From: Leptolyngbya subtilissima AS-A7
Lineage (GTDB): Bacteria; Cyanobacteriota; Cyanobacteriia; Phormidesmidales; Phormidesmidaceae
Assembly: GCF_039962255.1 (NCBI RefSeq)
Contig: NZ_JAMPKY010000011.1
Coordinates: forward strand, 219,796-283,795
Direction of reading: 5' to 3'
DNA: 64,000 bases
Each line of letters opens with the position of its first letter. Positions within the stretch are counted from its first letter, which is position 1. Below the pieces are notes generated by a model, which saw nothing but the letters and a program-made list of their open reading frames with translations, did no database searches and was not told where the DNA came from. Positions 1 to 8,790 of this stretch are shown one piece after another. A program made the translations under genes and the position numbers.

Positions 1-37
1 TCCATTTGTCCGTCCGCCTAGTACCTACTCCCCGCCC

Positions 38-910
38 ATGCGCCCTGCTCCTCCCGATCGCAAACTGCCCGACCCGCTGCCGCCGCGCTATGTAGACCCC
101 AGCGTTCCGGCTGAGCCTTGGCCTACATCAACCCCGCAACCTGTGCCGCAGCAGCCTCGTCGATCGCCCTTCCGTCCCATTCGCACGGTTTTCAACGCGT
201 TGATTGGTGGCGCGGTGCTGGTGGGTATTGCAGCAGGGGTTGGGTTTTGGCGATCGGGCGATCGCTTTCTCGAAGGCGTGCGCATCATGCTGACCCCGGC
301 CCCAGCAGAGCCGCAGGTGGATGTCCGATCCGTCGTCGTTCAGCAGCTGCGGGGGGCCAGCGAGCTGACCACGGCGATTTTTGCCATGGAGGCGGTGGTA
401 CCGACCAAGAGCGATCGCACCTTGGCGGGCTACGTGATTGGTTCCACCAACCTTCTCTATATTGCCTACGGCGAAGTGCGGGCCGGTGTCGACCTAGCCG
501 AACTTACCGCTGCCAATGTCCAGGTGAGCGGGGAGAACTCAATTCAGATCACCCTGCCGCCGCCCAAGATTCTTGACAGCAAAATCGATCTCAGCAAATC
601 AAACGTGTTTGACTACAGCCGCGGTTTTTTAGGCCTTGGCCCAGATACCGCCCCCGAGCTACAAGAAAAAGCTCAGCAGGAGGCGCTGGTCAAAATTGAA
701 GAGGCCGCCTGTAGCGAGGGTCTGCTGGCCGAGGCCAACCGTCGCGCCGAAATCACGGTTGGTCAGCTCCTGGCCACTGCCGGCTTTGAAACCGTCACCG
801 TCACCACCCAGCCGCCGACTAATTCCGCCTGTGCAGCGCCTGCAAATAGCGATACAGTGTTACCGGGTTTACCAGTACCCAATTTGCCCCCTGAAGAACC
901 TGGCCAATAA
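38..910 (+). CDS. DUF4230 domain protein, membrane-anchored
   Basis: This 290-residue protein starts with a proline-rich cytoplasmic stretch (residues 1-45). One hydrophobic segment follows at about 51-71, and then a soluble domain that I assign to DUF4230 from its overall pattern (an alternating beta region with a VxLPPPKIL-type motif near residue 175). The domain has no known function. The C-terminal tail is again rich in proline. It is followed after 8 bases by a glutathione S-transferase and then a GlcE-like gene on the same strand, so the three probably form one transcript. The window opens only 37 bases upstream, so the promoter cannot be judged. Confidence 0.75.
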   Translation: MRPAPPDRKLPDPLPPRYVDPSVPAEPWPTSTPQPVPQQPRRSPFRPIRTVFNALIGGAVLVGIAAGVGFWRSGDRFLEGVRIMLTPAPAEPQVDVRSVVVQQLRGASELTTAIFAMEAVVPTKSDRTLAGYVIGSTNLLYIAYGEVRAGVDLAELTAANVQVSGENSIQITLPPPKILDSKIDLSKSNVFDYSRGFLGLGPDTAPELQEKAQQEALVKIEEAACSEGLLAEANRRAEITVGQLLATAGFETVTVTTQPPTNSACAAPANSDTVLPGLPVPNLPPEEPGQ

Positions 911-918
911 GGATTCCC

Positions 919-1719
919 ATGCTAGAGCTGTACCAGTTTGAAGCCTCCTCTTTCGCCGAAAAGATTCGGCTGATTCTCGACTACAAGCAGGTGCCCTACC
1001 ACAAGGTCGAAGTAACCCCCGGCGTAGGCCAGGTCGAAGTGTTTCAAATGTCGGGCCAGCGCCAGGTGCCGGTGCTCAAAGACGGTGAGCAGGTGATTCC
1101 CGACTCCACTGCGATCGCCCTGCACATCGAAAAAGCCTATCTCGACCGGCCCCTGATCCCTACCGAGCCCAAGCAAAAGGGTCTGTGCCTAGCGCTAGAG
1201 AGCTGGGCCGACGAGGCGATCGTGCCCAAAGCTCGCATTGTTATGGTCGGTGCTTTTAAGCAGCATCCCAACTTTCGCACGGCGTTATTGCCCAGCTTTA
1301 CCCCCGCGCCCTTGCGCAGCCTGGTAGGTGCTCTACCCGGCGACTTGCTCAACCTAGTTGGTACAGGCGTCGGCTTTGGCCCCGACGACATTAAAGTCGC
1401 CACCGCTGGCCTGCGTCAGGATCTCGAAGCCCTGGTGCTGATGCTGCAAAACAGCCCCTACCTGCTGGGCGATCAACCCACCTTGGCCGACTTCGCCGTG
1501 GCCGCTGCCACCATGTACCTCAAGTTTCCCACCGCTCAATATGTCGATCTGCCTGAGGGCATCGGCGGTAAGGGTGTCCCCGGTATTGCCGATGTGCCCG
1601 AATACAAAGCCTTCTTTGACTGGCGCGCTCGCCTGTATGCCGAGTTTCGCACCGCTCGCACCAATGTGCCCCCCGCCACCGGTTCGGCCAGCGGCCCCAC
1701 CCCCATCAGCATCGACTAG
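919..1719 (+). CDS. Glutathione S-transferase family protein
   Basis: The product has 266 residues. The N-terminal thioredoxin-fold half (residues 1-80) contains the typical GST segment with a Q-VPVL motif near 52-56 and the ES/DS-TAI glutathione-binding turn near residue 66. The all-helical C-terminal half has the LADFAVAAA motif near residue 190, typical of the N-capping box of GSTs. The protein is longer than usual GSTs (about 200-230) because of an insertion around 110-150 and a Ser/Pro-rich tail. The ATG lies 8 bases after the preceding stop, and the next gene starts 3 bases after its own stop, so it belongs to a tight operon. The substrate is unknown. Confidence 0.85.
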   Translation: MLELYQFEASSFAEKIRLILDYKQVPYHKVEVTPGVGQVEVFQMSGQRQVPVLKDGEQVIPDSTAIALHIEKAYLDRPLIPTEPKQKGLCLALESWADEAIVPKARIVMVGAFKQHPNFRTALLPSFTPAPLRSLVGALPGDLLNLVGTGVGFGPDDIKVATAGLRQDLEALVLMLQNSPYLLGDQPTLADFAVAAATMYLKFPTAQYVDLPEGIGGKGVPGIADVPEYKAFFDWRARLYAEFRTARTNVPPATGSASGPTPISID

Positions 1720-1722
1720 GGT

Positions 1723-2991
1723 ATGGCTAACGTCGCTGATGCCTTAGGAGCCGTGGTCGGCAGCGACTGCATCCTCTCGCCCACCGCCCTCGATCTGCCG
1801 GAATACCTGACGCCGCAGGCTATTGTCTGCCCCACCACCGAAGCCGAACTGGCGGCGGTGATGGCCTGCGCCCACAAGCATCGCTGGCGGGTGGTGCCCT
1901 GCGGCAGTGGCAGCAAACTGTCCTGGGGCGGTCTAGGTGCTGGGGTGGATCTCGTCGTGAGTACGGCCCGCCTCAACCAGGTGATCGACCACGCGGTGGG
2001 GGACATGACCCTCACCGCCCAGGCAGGGACAAAACTAGCGGATCTGGCTCCCAGGCTAGCCACGCACAACCAGTTCCTCGCTGTGGACCCTGCCTATCCA
2101 GAGCGGGCGACTCTGGGGGGAATTGTGGCGACCGCCGACACCGGCAGCCTGCGCCAGCGCTACGGCGGCCTGCGGGATATGTTGATCGGTATTTCCTTTG
2201 TGCGCTTTGATGGGCAAGTAGCCAAGGCGGGCGGGCGCGTGGTCAAAAATGTCGCGGGCTATGACCTGATGAAGCTGCTCACCGGCTCCTACGGCACCCT
2301 GGGAGTGATTTCTCAGCTCACTTTTCGTCTCTATCCAGGCCAAGACACCTCTAAAACCGTAGTGGTTACTGGAGCGGCGGGGGAAATGGAAGCTTTGGTG
2401 AATGCTCTACGCCTATCGCCGTTGACCCCGGTAGCCCTCGATATCCTATCCCCTGCCCTAGCTAGCTATTTGGGCTATGGAGAATTTGCCTTGGTAGCTC
2501 GATTTCAATCTATTGCGCCGGGAGTAGACGAGCAGGTTGAGGCTCTCTTGGCTGTGGTGAGGCCAGCGCTATCTGCCCAGGTGTTGCAGGGCGCGGAGGA
2601 TGAGCAAATTTGGGCAGGGGTCGGTGCTGCTCTCTTCCCTCAATCTGAGGAACAGAACGAGGCGATCGTGGCTAAAGTGGGTCTACCTCCAGCTAAGGTC
2701 GTGGCTTGGCTCGACCAACTGCCCTCGGGTAGCCTGGCGCGCATCCATGGCGGTAGCGGCATTGGCACAGTGCGCCTGGCAGCGGCTACGGCGGACATGG
2801 TGAAGGAATTGCGCAAGGGCTGCACCACTAACCAAGGCTATTTCACCCTGCTCGAAGCACCTCTTTCCCTGAAAAAATCAGTGGACGTGTGGGGTTACAG
2901 CAGCAACGCTTTGAGCGTCATGCAAGCGATCAAGGCGCAGTTTGACCCCCACAACGGTCTTAGCCCAGGGCGCTTTGTGGGCGGCCTTTGA
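1723..2991 (+). CDS. FAD-binding oxidoreductase, GlcE-like
   Basis: This 422-residue protein belongs to the FAD-linked oxidase C/PCMH family. The FAD-binding segment runs from about residue 33 to 210, with the pyrophosphate-binding PCGSGS at 59-64 and the GGRVVKNVAGYDLMKL signature at about 170-185. The short length and the C-terminal GLSPGRF motif match GlcE, the FAD subunit of glycolate dehydrogenase, rather than the longer GlcD. Glycolate oxidation is part of cyanobacterial photorespiration, but no glcD or glcF lies next to it, so the exact substrate is inferred. The ATG is 3 bases after the GST stop codon. A GlcD-like paralogue lies at 27091-28482. Confidence 0.8.
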   Translation: MANVADALGAVVGSDCILSPTALDLPEYLTPQAIVCPTTEAELAAVMACAHKHRWRVVPCGSGSKLSWGGLGAGVDLVVSTARLNQVIDHAVGDMTLTAQAGTKLADLAPRLATHNQFLAVDPAYPERATLGGIVATADTGSLRQRYGGLRDMLIGISFVRFDGQVAKAGGRVVKNVAGYDLMKLLTGSYGTLGVISQLTFRLYPGQDTSKTVVVTGAAGEMEALVNALRLSPLTPVALDILSPALASYLGYGEFALVARFQSIAPGVDEQVEALLAVVRPALSAQVLQGAEDEQIWAGVGAALFPQSEEQNEAIVAKVGLPPAKVVAWLDQLPSGSLARIHGGSGIGTVRLAAATADMVKELRKGCTTNQGYFTLLEAPLSLKKSVDVWGYSSNALSVMQAIKAQFDPHNGLSPGRFVGGL

Positions 2992-3039
2992 AGCAAATTG
3001 GCTGCCTCTATAATCTAAAGACTGTTGCTTACCCTCTCC

Positions 3040-3438
3040 ATGCCGGAAGCCAGCGTTCAGACATTGCGCGTTGCTGAGGTGGCGTTTCAGGCCTTTGCCC
3101 AAGGGCTAGCCAGTGGTGAATGGTCACCATTCTTAGACCAGCTCAGCGATGATTTTACCTTTTGGTTTCCAGCGGGTTCCTTTAAAGGCTTAAACCACGG
3201 AAAAGAAAAGGCGAAAGCATTTTTTGAACTGGTGTCTAGCCTGTTTCCGGAAGGTCTCACCCTGAACGTTATTCAAGTAGTCTCTAATTCGACAACGGTT
3301 ATCTTTGAGGTCCGTTCATCAGGTTTAATGGCAGGGCATCCCTACGAAAATCAGGCTGCGATCGCCTTTGATGTTAGGGACGATAAAATTTGCGCTTACC
3401 GAGAGTATTTGGGCGTTGTGTTTCAGCTTAACCAATAG
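3040..3438 (+). CDS. SnoaL-like / NTF2-fold protein
   Basis: A small protein of 132 residues from the ATG at 3040; the same frame also opens with a TTG at 3025, which I consider less likely. The sequence has the SnoaL/NTF2 pattern: an N-terminal helix, DQLSDDFTFWFP (about residues 30-41), a central FKG-NHGKEKA segment and a beta-rich second half ending in REYLGVVFQL. These cone-shaped folds bind small hydrophobic ligands or act as isomerases or hydrolases, and nothing here fixes the ligand. It ends 43 bases before the end of a convergent methyltransferase gene. Confidence 0.7.
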   Translation: MPEASVQTLRVAEVAFQAFAQGLASGEWSPFLDQLSDDFTFWFPAGSFKGLNHGKEKAKAFFELVSSLFPEGLTLNVIQVVSNSTTVIFEVRSSGLMAGHPYENQAAIAFDVRDDKICAYREYLGVVFQLNQ

Positions 3439-3481
3439 TTTTAGTTGAGGCTTAAGCCATCTGAATTGTTTGTAAGCTGCC

Positions 3482-4156
3482 TTATCGCACGATTCTCAGC
3501 ATTTTATTGCCGCCTTTCTGAAACTCGTAGGCAACAGCCTCTATCTGGACGCTGTAACCTTTGCTGGAGAATTCCTCTAAGGCAATATCTAAATATGGAC
3601 AGGGTTCACAGTTGAGTTGAATCAAAGGAAAAATCCGCACTTCGGACGCAACCCGCAGCAGCTCATGAATTGATGCGATATGGAAGTCAAGTGTCAGGTG
3701 CTCTGCATACAAAAACAATAAATGAGAGCATAGGCATAAATCAAATCGATCGTCGTCAAAATCTAAGCTTGGCAAAGCCTGGTGCAAATATCGGCCCTCA
3801 GCTTTTCCTAATTCATAATCTGATAAAAATTTCTCCATGGCGTTGAGACGAGCCTTGCCCAAATCATCAGCATCGCAAAAATTCTTCCAGACGTAGCGAT
3901 CGGCATTTTGCTTGACTTGAGAAATGATTGATTGGTAAGTGGCTCGCACCCGTTGCTCAATTTGCTCAGCCGAAAACTGATACACCGGGTCGATAGATAT
4001 AACGGATCGCGTGAGTTCTGTCATCTCAGCATTAAAGCTGGCTGGACCATCGCCACAGCCGAGAATTTTCAGAGTTAAATCTGCCTCTGACAGACTAAAC
4101 ATTGCCTTATATTCATCTAGCGTTCGGCCCCAGGGAACAATCTCGCTGAGTTTCAT
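3482..4156 (-). CDS. Class I SAM-dependent methyltransferase-like protein
   Basis: The 224-residue product shows a degenerate class I methyltransferase core: motif I ILGCGDGPAS at 31-40, an acidic motif II residue in SIDPVYQF (D56), and the strand FDLCLCSHLLFLY at about 138-150 that resembles motif IV. The C-terminal end GGNKMLRIVR suggests a final beta strand. The methyl acceptor cannot be told. Its AT content is somewhat higher than that of the neighbours, which may point to a different origin, though I did not measure this. It is convergent with the SnoaL-like gene. Confidence 0.7.
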   Translation of the reverse strand: MKLSEIVPWGRTLDEYKAMFSLSEADLTLKILGCGDGPASFNAEMTELTRSVISIDPVYQFSAEQIEQRVRATYQSIISQVKQNADRYVWKNFCDADDLGKARLNAMEKFLSDYELGKAEGRYLHQALPSLDFDDDRFDLCLCSHLLFLYAEHLTLDFHIASIHELLRVASEVRIFPLIQLNCEPCPYLDIALEEFSSKGYSVQIEAVAYEFQKGGNKMLRIVR

Positions 4157-4228
4157 GGGTGGAGAATCAGTCTCGAAACGGTAGTTCAGGGTGAGAAGCT
4201 AGTGTGCCATAGCAACCTGCACAACGGG

Positions 4229-4867
4229 TCAAACTGCTTTAGATTGCGCTAGCCAGGCTTGTACCGACGGTCGTTGCCACTGGTGCTCCACGTACTCTAC
4301 CAGCGGTGCGGGCACGCGATCGCCATTAGCAACCAGCTGATTGAGCATGAGCGCCAAATCGGTGTCGGCAATGCACCACTGACCAAAGAGCGAAAGGCGA
4401 TGGTCTTTAAGTAAAGCTTCTGCCGCTTGAAACAACGTCTCAACCGCGACTCGCGCTCCGTCTGACAGGGGCAGGTCGCAGGGCTGGTGGAAGATAACCG
4501 TTGTCGGTCGCTCGTCGCGAATGGATAGCAGATCGCTGCGCAACCAGGCCTGCACCTGTCGCGCTCTGGCCCTATCCCTAGGATTTTGTGGGTAAATGGC
4601 TGTGTACGTGGGCGGCGGGAAACTCTCTTCTAAATATTCTGTGATGGCGGACGACTCTGACAGGGCAAACTCGCCATGCTCAAGGGTTGGCACTCGACCG
4701 GTGAGGGAGCGCTGCTGGTAATTGGCTTGTCGATTTTCCTGGGTGGCTAGGTCAATGCAGACTAGGTCGTGGGGGAGCCCCTTCTCTTGTAGGGCTACGA
4801 ATGCAGATAGCGCGTAGGGACTGGTGAACTGAGCATCGACAAATAGCTTGGGGTCAGAATTGCCCAT
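4229..4867 (-). CDS. Glutathione S-transferase, YfcF-like
   Basis: This 212-residue protein has the GST layout. The thioredoxin-like half contains FTSPYALSAFVAL near residues 14-26, the G-RVPTLEHG cis-proline segment near 57-65 and ALSESSAITEYLEE near 67-80. The helical half contains CIADTDLALMLN near 165-176. The YfcF-type layout (DAQFTSPYALS at the start) suggests a glutathione transferase or peroxidase of the E. coli YfcF group. A canonical catalytic Tyr is not obvious. It is transcribed alone, 72 bases upstream of the methyltransferase gene on the same strand, so co-transcription is possible. Confidence 0.8.
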   Translation of the reverse strand: MGNSDPKLFVDAQFTSPYALSAFVALQEKGLPHDLVCIDLATQENRQANYQQRSLTGRVPTLEHGEFALSESSAITEYLEESFPPPTYTAIYPQNPRDRARARQVQAWLRSDLLSIRDERPTTVIFHQPCDLPLSDGARVAVETLFQAAEALLKDHRLSLFGQWCIADTDLALMLNQLVANGDRVPAPLVEYVEHQWQRPSVQAWLAQSKAV

Positions 4868-4936
4868 GCTTTCCTCCGGGAGAGTTGATGGTATCGCTAA
4901 AACTGTAAGGTGCTAACCAGTTTCTTCCCCAGTAAT

Positions 4937-5737
4937 CTAGCGCTTCAAAATCCAGTTCACTAAGGGAATAGCGGCTTTAGCTGGGAGGGGCTGAATGGCA
5001 AAGCGAAAAGGCAGCAGCAGCATGATCGGTCGGCCCCCGCGGCCGCTAAAGGGTGTTAGCTGCACCACTAGGTCGAGGGAATAGTTACGGAGGGGCTCTT
5101 TGAGGTTGGCCATTTTGGGGATGTCGACCACTGGCGCAGCCTGCTGAAGCACCTGGTTGTCGGGGCTGCGATCGAAGCAGTCTTCGCTGACCACGACGGT
5201 GCTGAGATACTGGTTGGGGTTGACTGCGCTGGCTACCTGGGGCGCGGCCAGGTCGAGGCGCATGCCGGGGGTGTGGCGAATCACCCGACGAATTTCGTTG
5301 GTCATGCGGCTGATGGAGCTGCGGTCCCAATCAATAGTCACCTGAACGGCCCGGCTTTGATTAACCACCTGCACCGTGAGCCCTTTTACGGGCTGGAGCG
5401 GGTGAGGCCCCTGGGGCAGCACCTGCACCGTAATTTGACCTTCGTCAGGTTCGTCTGGCTGGTCTTCCGTGGAGGCGAGGCTTCTGGGTTCGGGCACCAC
5501 TAGGCTGAGGGCGACGGCCTTGCCCAAGGCTCCTTCTCCGGGCTGAAGCACGGTGGCGGCGGTTTCGGCAAAGCCCTGACGCACCAGCTGCGATCGCACG
5601 CTGCTCTCTAAACTAACGACGTCTGGCACCAGCACTACCTGGTCTTCGAGTTCTTCCTCAATCGACAGTGCCATCTTATAGACCACATAGCCCATGCAGA
5701 TGAAGTACACCGTCAGAATCAGGATGTCGATCTCCAT
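4937..5737 (-). CDS. Conserved membrane-anchored protein of unknown function
   Basis: The 266-residue product has one N-terminal membrane segment (residues 4-21) followed by a large soluble region. The middle part (110-185) carries a strand-rich stretch with RAVQVTIDWDRSSISR and then RRVIRHTPGMRLDL, and the protein ends hydrophobically. I do not recognise a catalytic motif. It looks like a cyanobacterial conserved hypothetical protein. It is separated from the CpcT-like gene by a 167-base spacer with a weak hairpin (AAGCC...GGCTT). Confidence 0.6.
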   Translation of the reverse strand: MEIDILILTVYFICMGYVVYKMALSIEEELEDQVVLVPDVVSLESSVRSQLVRQGFAETAATVLQPGEGALGKAVALSLVVPEPRSLASTEDQPDEPDEGQITVQVLPQGPHPLQPVKGLTVQVVNQSRAVQVTIDWDRSSISRMTNEIRRVIRHTPGMRLDLAAPQVASAVNPNQYLSTVVVSEDCFDRSPDNQVLQQAAPVVDIPKMANLKEPLRNYSLDLVVQLTPFSGRGGRPIMLLLPFRFAIQPLPAKAAIPLVNWILKR

Positions 5738-5904
5738 GGGGGCCGGTAAGAAGGGAAACGTTGGACGGTAAAGGAATAGGGACGATTTTTAACTGGCGAT
5801 CGCAAAGCGTCCCCAGTTAAAGCCTTAACGGCTTCAAACATCGCTCAAGGGTAGCATCGATGGCTGCCTTGCAAGCAGCGAGAACGCCCTGGTTTACCAG
5901 CGCC

Positions 5905-6519
5905 CTACGCTGGCAGCGCAAAGGCGCTTTGCTTCACCAGCTGAAATGGCCCCATCAGAGGTCCCCAAGTGGGTTTGTCAGTATCGGGGTCAACGCCCCG
6001 ATCCTCCAGGTACAGCACCATGGGGCTGTTGGCTGCGGGCGACTCGGGGCCCAGATCAAACTTGAGCCGCACGTAGGTGGTGATGCCGTTGGCGGTAAAG
6101 CTGCACAGGCTATTCCCCGGCAAGCGAGCGCTAAAGGTTTGGCTGGCCGGCTGATACTCAATCGCCACTCCACAGGTGGGCAGAGCAATTAGATCGGCGC
6201 GGGTGAGGGAGGCGAGGCGATCGGGTTGGGTAGCTGCACCACTGTAGGCGATCGGGTCGGGCAGCGCATAATATTGGCCCCAGAGCTGACCGTCGCGGGT
6301 GGTAAGGTGCAAAATGCGCTGGCGATAGGGCGGGTTCCCCGAGGCCACACTGATTTGCTCAATAAAAAAGCTGTACCCTTCACCAAATAGGGCAATGGGT
6401 AGCGGCCGTTGCCACAGCCGCAGATGCAAAAACCAGGTTGGGTCTGCCAGAGATTGCTGACGATTGTCAAACTCTCCAGCCATGTGGGTGGCCAGCTGAT
6501 GCAGCAGGGCCTCGCTCAT
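5905..6519 (-). CDS. Chromophore lyase, CpcT/CpeT family
   Basis: The product has 204 residues, the usual length for CpcT/CpeT bilin lyases. Recognisable family features are the start LLHQLATHMAGEFDNRQQS, the WLHLR-like segment near residue 30 (here WFLHLRLWQRPLP), the GxGYSFFIEQ strand near 45-55 and the MxxxYLEDRGxDPDTD region near 165-180. These enzymes attach phycocyanobilin to Cys-153 of phycocyanin or phycoerythrocyanin beta subunits. No phycobilisome structural gene lies in the window, so the target subunit cannot be inferred from context. Confidence 0.85.
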   Translation of the reverse strand: MSEALLHQLATHMAGEFDNRQQSLADPTWFLHLRLWQRPLPIALFGEGYSFFIEQISVASGNPPYRQRILHLTTRDGQLWGQYYALPDPIAYSGAATQPDRLASLTRADLIALPTCGVAIEYQPASQTFSARLPGNSLCSFTANGITTYVRLKFDLGPESPAANSPMVLYLEDRGVDPDTDKPTWGPLMGPFQLVKQSAFALPA

Positions 6520-6583
6520 AACATTACCGCGATCTCTCTAGCCCCGATGCTACCGGAAAGTGGGGCAACTGGTGCGGCTAGAC

Positions 6584-7624
6584 CTACTTCAGTATGGGCA
6601 ACCCGACAGGTGGGGTGAAGGTGAGGTTAGCGGGGGTGATGGTGTCGGCCTCAACCCCCAGCAAAATGGCCTCGGTGGTGGTCTGACCCAAGGGCGTGCT
6701 CACCTGCACATGGGTATCGGCCCCCACCTGCACAAATTCCAAAAGGCTTAGTAGATCTCTACCGACAAACGGAGACTGAGCTGCAATCAGGCTAAAGTCA
6801 AGCAAGTCTCCCTCGGCGGCGTTAAAGTCAACCAAGGTATCTGGCGGGGTCGTAGCGCCGGTAGCAGCTAGCGTGTTGAGCCTAAAAATATCGGCACCGC
6901 TACCGCCTACCAGCACGTTGGCGCCACCCCCGCCGTCAAGCACATCGTTGCCGGGGCCGCCCATCAGCAGGTCATCCCCCTCGCCGCCCTCCATCGTGTC
7001 ATTGCCCGCCCCACCAAACAGGCCATCGTCACCGGCCCCACCCACCAACGTATCGTTGCCGAGACCGCCAAAGGCCAGATTTTGGCCTGCTCCTGTCAAA
7101 ACCAGGTCGTCGCCGTTCAGGCCAAAGACGGCGTCATTGGCAGTGGTGCCAATAAGAAAGTTTTTGCCGTTGCTGCCCTGCACTAGGGTGAAAACTTGGT
7201 TGGTGGCGGGTTGCTCAGTTCCAACTGGGGGAGCTAGGGGCTCGGCGGCAAAGAGTCCGTCTATGGTGGTGGGGAAAAGGTCTGGTGAGGCAGTAACTGG
7301 AGACCGGGTGCCATTGGATAGGTCAACTTCGTAGAGGGCGGGGGTGCCGTTGCTGGTTTGACCATAGAAAAAGAAATTGTCTACCGTTGCCAAGGTCGTG
7401 TCGGCAGAAACCTGCGCCTGAGGCACTGCGTCGATTGCCAAGGCCGTTCCAGCGATCGCTTCGCCTAGACCTGCTATCGGGGAAGGCGCTATGGGTGTGG
7501 TCGCGACCTCTACGATAGGAACTGCCGTCTCGCCGGGCACCTCGGTGGGGGCAGCGGGCTCTTCTAGAATGACGGGCTCTATTGCAGGGACGGTTTTAGG
7601 CGGGGGGACAAAGAGGTCAGACAT
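6584..7624 (-). CDS. RTX calcium-binding (hemolysin-type repeat) protein
   Basis: The product has 346 residues. Residues 1-140 are Pro/Ala/Thr-rich with no clear fold. About 165-245 hold a run of nonapeptide repeats of the form GG-GxDxLx (GGLGNDTLV, GGAGDDGLF, GGAGNDTME, GGEGDDLLM, GGPGNDVLD, GGSGADIFR), the Ca2+-binding parallel beta roll of RTX proteins. A C-terminal cap follows with TLVDFNAAEGDLLDFS. There is no N-terminal signal peptide. RTX proteins normally leave by type I secretion using a C-terminal signal, but no type I transporter is in the window. The cargo function is unknown. Confidence 0.9.
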   Translation of the reverse strand: MSDLFVPPPKTVPAIEPVILEEPAAPTEVPGETAVPIVEVATTPIAPSPIAGLGEAIAGTALAIDAVPQAQVSADTTLATVDNFFFYGQTSNGTPALYEVDLSNGTRSPVTASPDLFPTTIDGLFAAEPLAPPVGTEQPATNQVFTLVQGSNGKNFLIGTTANDAVFGLNGDDLVLTGAGQNLAFGGLGNDTLVGGAGDDGLFGGAGNDTMEGGEGDDLLMGGPGNDVLDGGGGANVLVGGSGADIFRLNTLAATGATTPPDTLVDFNAAEGDLLDFSLIAAQSPFVGRDLLSLLEFVQVGADTHVQVSTPLGQTTTEAILLGVEADTITPANLTFTPPVGLPILK

Positions 7625-7818
7625 AGGAGCACGGGCAAAAACAACAGCAGAGGGTGAAGCTAGGGCTGTAAATTCGAGCGAAGCGCGATCGCTGGGCGCT
7701 GGGTTCTATTCCACATTCTGGCGTGGGGGCTAAAATCCGGAAAAAATGGCTTGGTATCGATACGAACAATTCAAGCGATCGCCCCAGTGGTCAAGATTCC
7801 GTAAAATTACGGTGAATC

Positions 7819-8667
7819 CTAGGCTACATTGCTGGGGTCTACCGATACCCACTTCTCGAATGGGCCGAAAAACTGAGCCAGGGTAATTAGGTGAATCTTG
7901 CTTGCCGGTGTAGCGTTCATAGAGTGTCCACGAAGGGGAATCGCGCGATCCGCCGCTGTGTTGTAACCCCAGTCGGCCAAAAACAGCCCCACATCGCCTA
8001 GATCGGGCTGGGCCTGCACCGCTTGTAGCGCGTTCACTCGGTCTTCCACAAACCAGAGGTTGGCTCCCGGTTGAACGGCTTTAATCTGCCGCAGCGTCTC
8101 GTACTTGGGCCGTTTGACCTCTTTACCCAGAATCCGATGGATTGGCTCGGGACCTAGGGGGCCATTGCCGGGCAGCACAACGCCGCTCTTGGCCAGCAGC
8201 TGCTGAATAAACCGGCCTTCCTTAGTTGAAACAATGACTAACTCTACCCCTGCTGCTATCGCCTGCTGGAGGCGATCGATCACGCCGGGGTAGAAGCGCT
8301 GGTAGCTCAGCCAGTCCTCAACATCGGTTTGAATCCAGCGATCGCGCACCCCATCCACCGCTTTGCCAATGGTGGCAGGCTCGACCCCCGCCTGGGCCAG
8401 CAACTGCGGCACGAGTTCAGCCCAGCGATCGAGAATATCGCCATCGGCCACCCCAGACATCAGTCCGTAGAGCACCAGCGGCATTTCCCACCCCGTTTCG
8501 ACCACAGGTCGCAGCGGATAGAAGCGCTCCGCCAGCCCCTCCGGCGGTACCCCCGCGCCCGGTTCAAACACCTCGCTGTAGGCCCGCCAGGCCGTTTGAA
8601 AATACTCCCGCAGCCCGTCGCAGACCACGCCATCAAAATCGAGCGCCAGAATATCGGGGCCAGCCAT
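7819..8667 (-). CDS. HAD family hydrolase
   Basis: This 282-residue protein opens with ILALDFDGVVCDG (residues 5-17), the HAD motif I with nucleophile D10 and acid/base D12. Motif II is the VIVST segment near 145-149. A Lys in the RILGKEVKRPKYE region supplies motif III, and WFVEDRVNALQ near 210 resembles motif IV. The insert between motifs I and II is helical, as in C1-cap phosphatases. It resembles a cyanobacterial HAD group of unknown substrate. It lies just downstream of the Rieske unit, separated by a repeat-rich 102-base spacer. Confidence 0.8.
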   Translation of the reverse strand: MAGPDILALDFDGVVCDGLREYFQTAWRAYSEVFEPGAGVPPEGLAERFYPLRPVVETGWEMPLVLYGLMSGVADGDILDRWAELVPQLLAQAGVEPATIGKAVDGVRDRWIQTDVEDWLSYQRFYPGVIDRLQQAIAAGVELVIVSTKEGRFIQQLLAKSGVVLPGNGPLGPEPIHRILGKEVKRPKYETLRQIKAVQPGANLWFVEDRVNALQAVQAQPDLGDVGLFLADWGYNTAADRAIPLRGHSMNATPASKIHLITLAQFFGPFEKWVSVDPSNVA

Positions 8668-8790
8668 AGGGGTAAGGGATTTGTAGGGATTTACGGTACA
8701 AGGTACAGGTTACAGGGCCACATCCTAAACCCCAAACCTTAAACCCTTCACCGTCCACCCATTCACCCCCTACTCCCCCACTCCCCCACT
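8668..8790 (-). repeat. Degenerate heptad-type repeat running into a gene 3' end
   Basis: The spacer contains imperfect copies of pyrimidine/purine-biased units of about 7 bases (TACAGGG, CCCATTCACC, CCCCCACT). The run CTACTCCCCCACTCCCCCAC continues into the Rieske oxygenase reading frame and encodes its last residues. Similar low-complexity units occur at 18867-18896, 24400-24465, 43011-43085, 47265-47365 and 58061-58120, mostly just behind genes. Confidence 0.5.
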
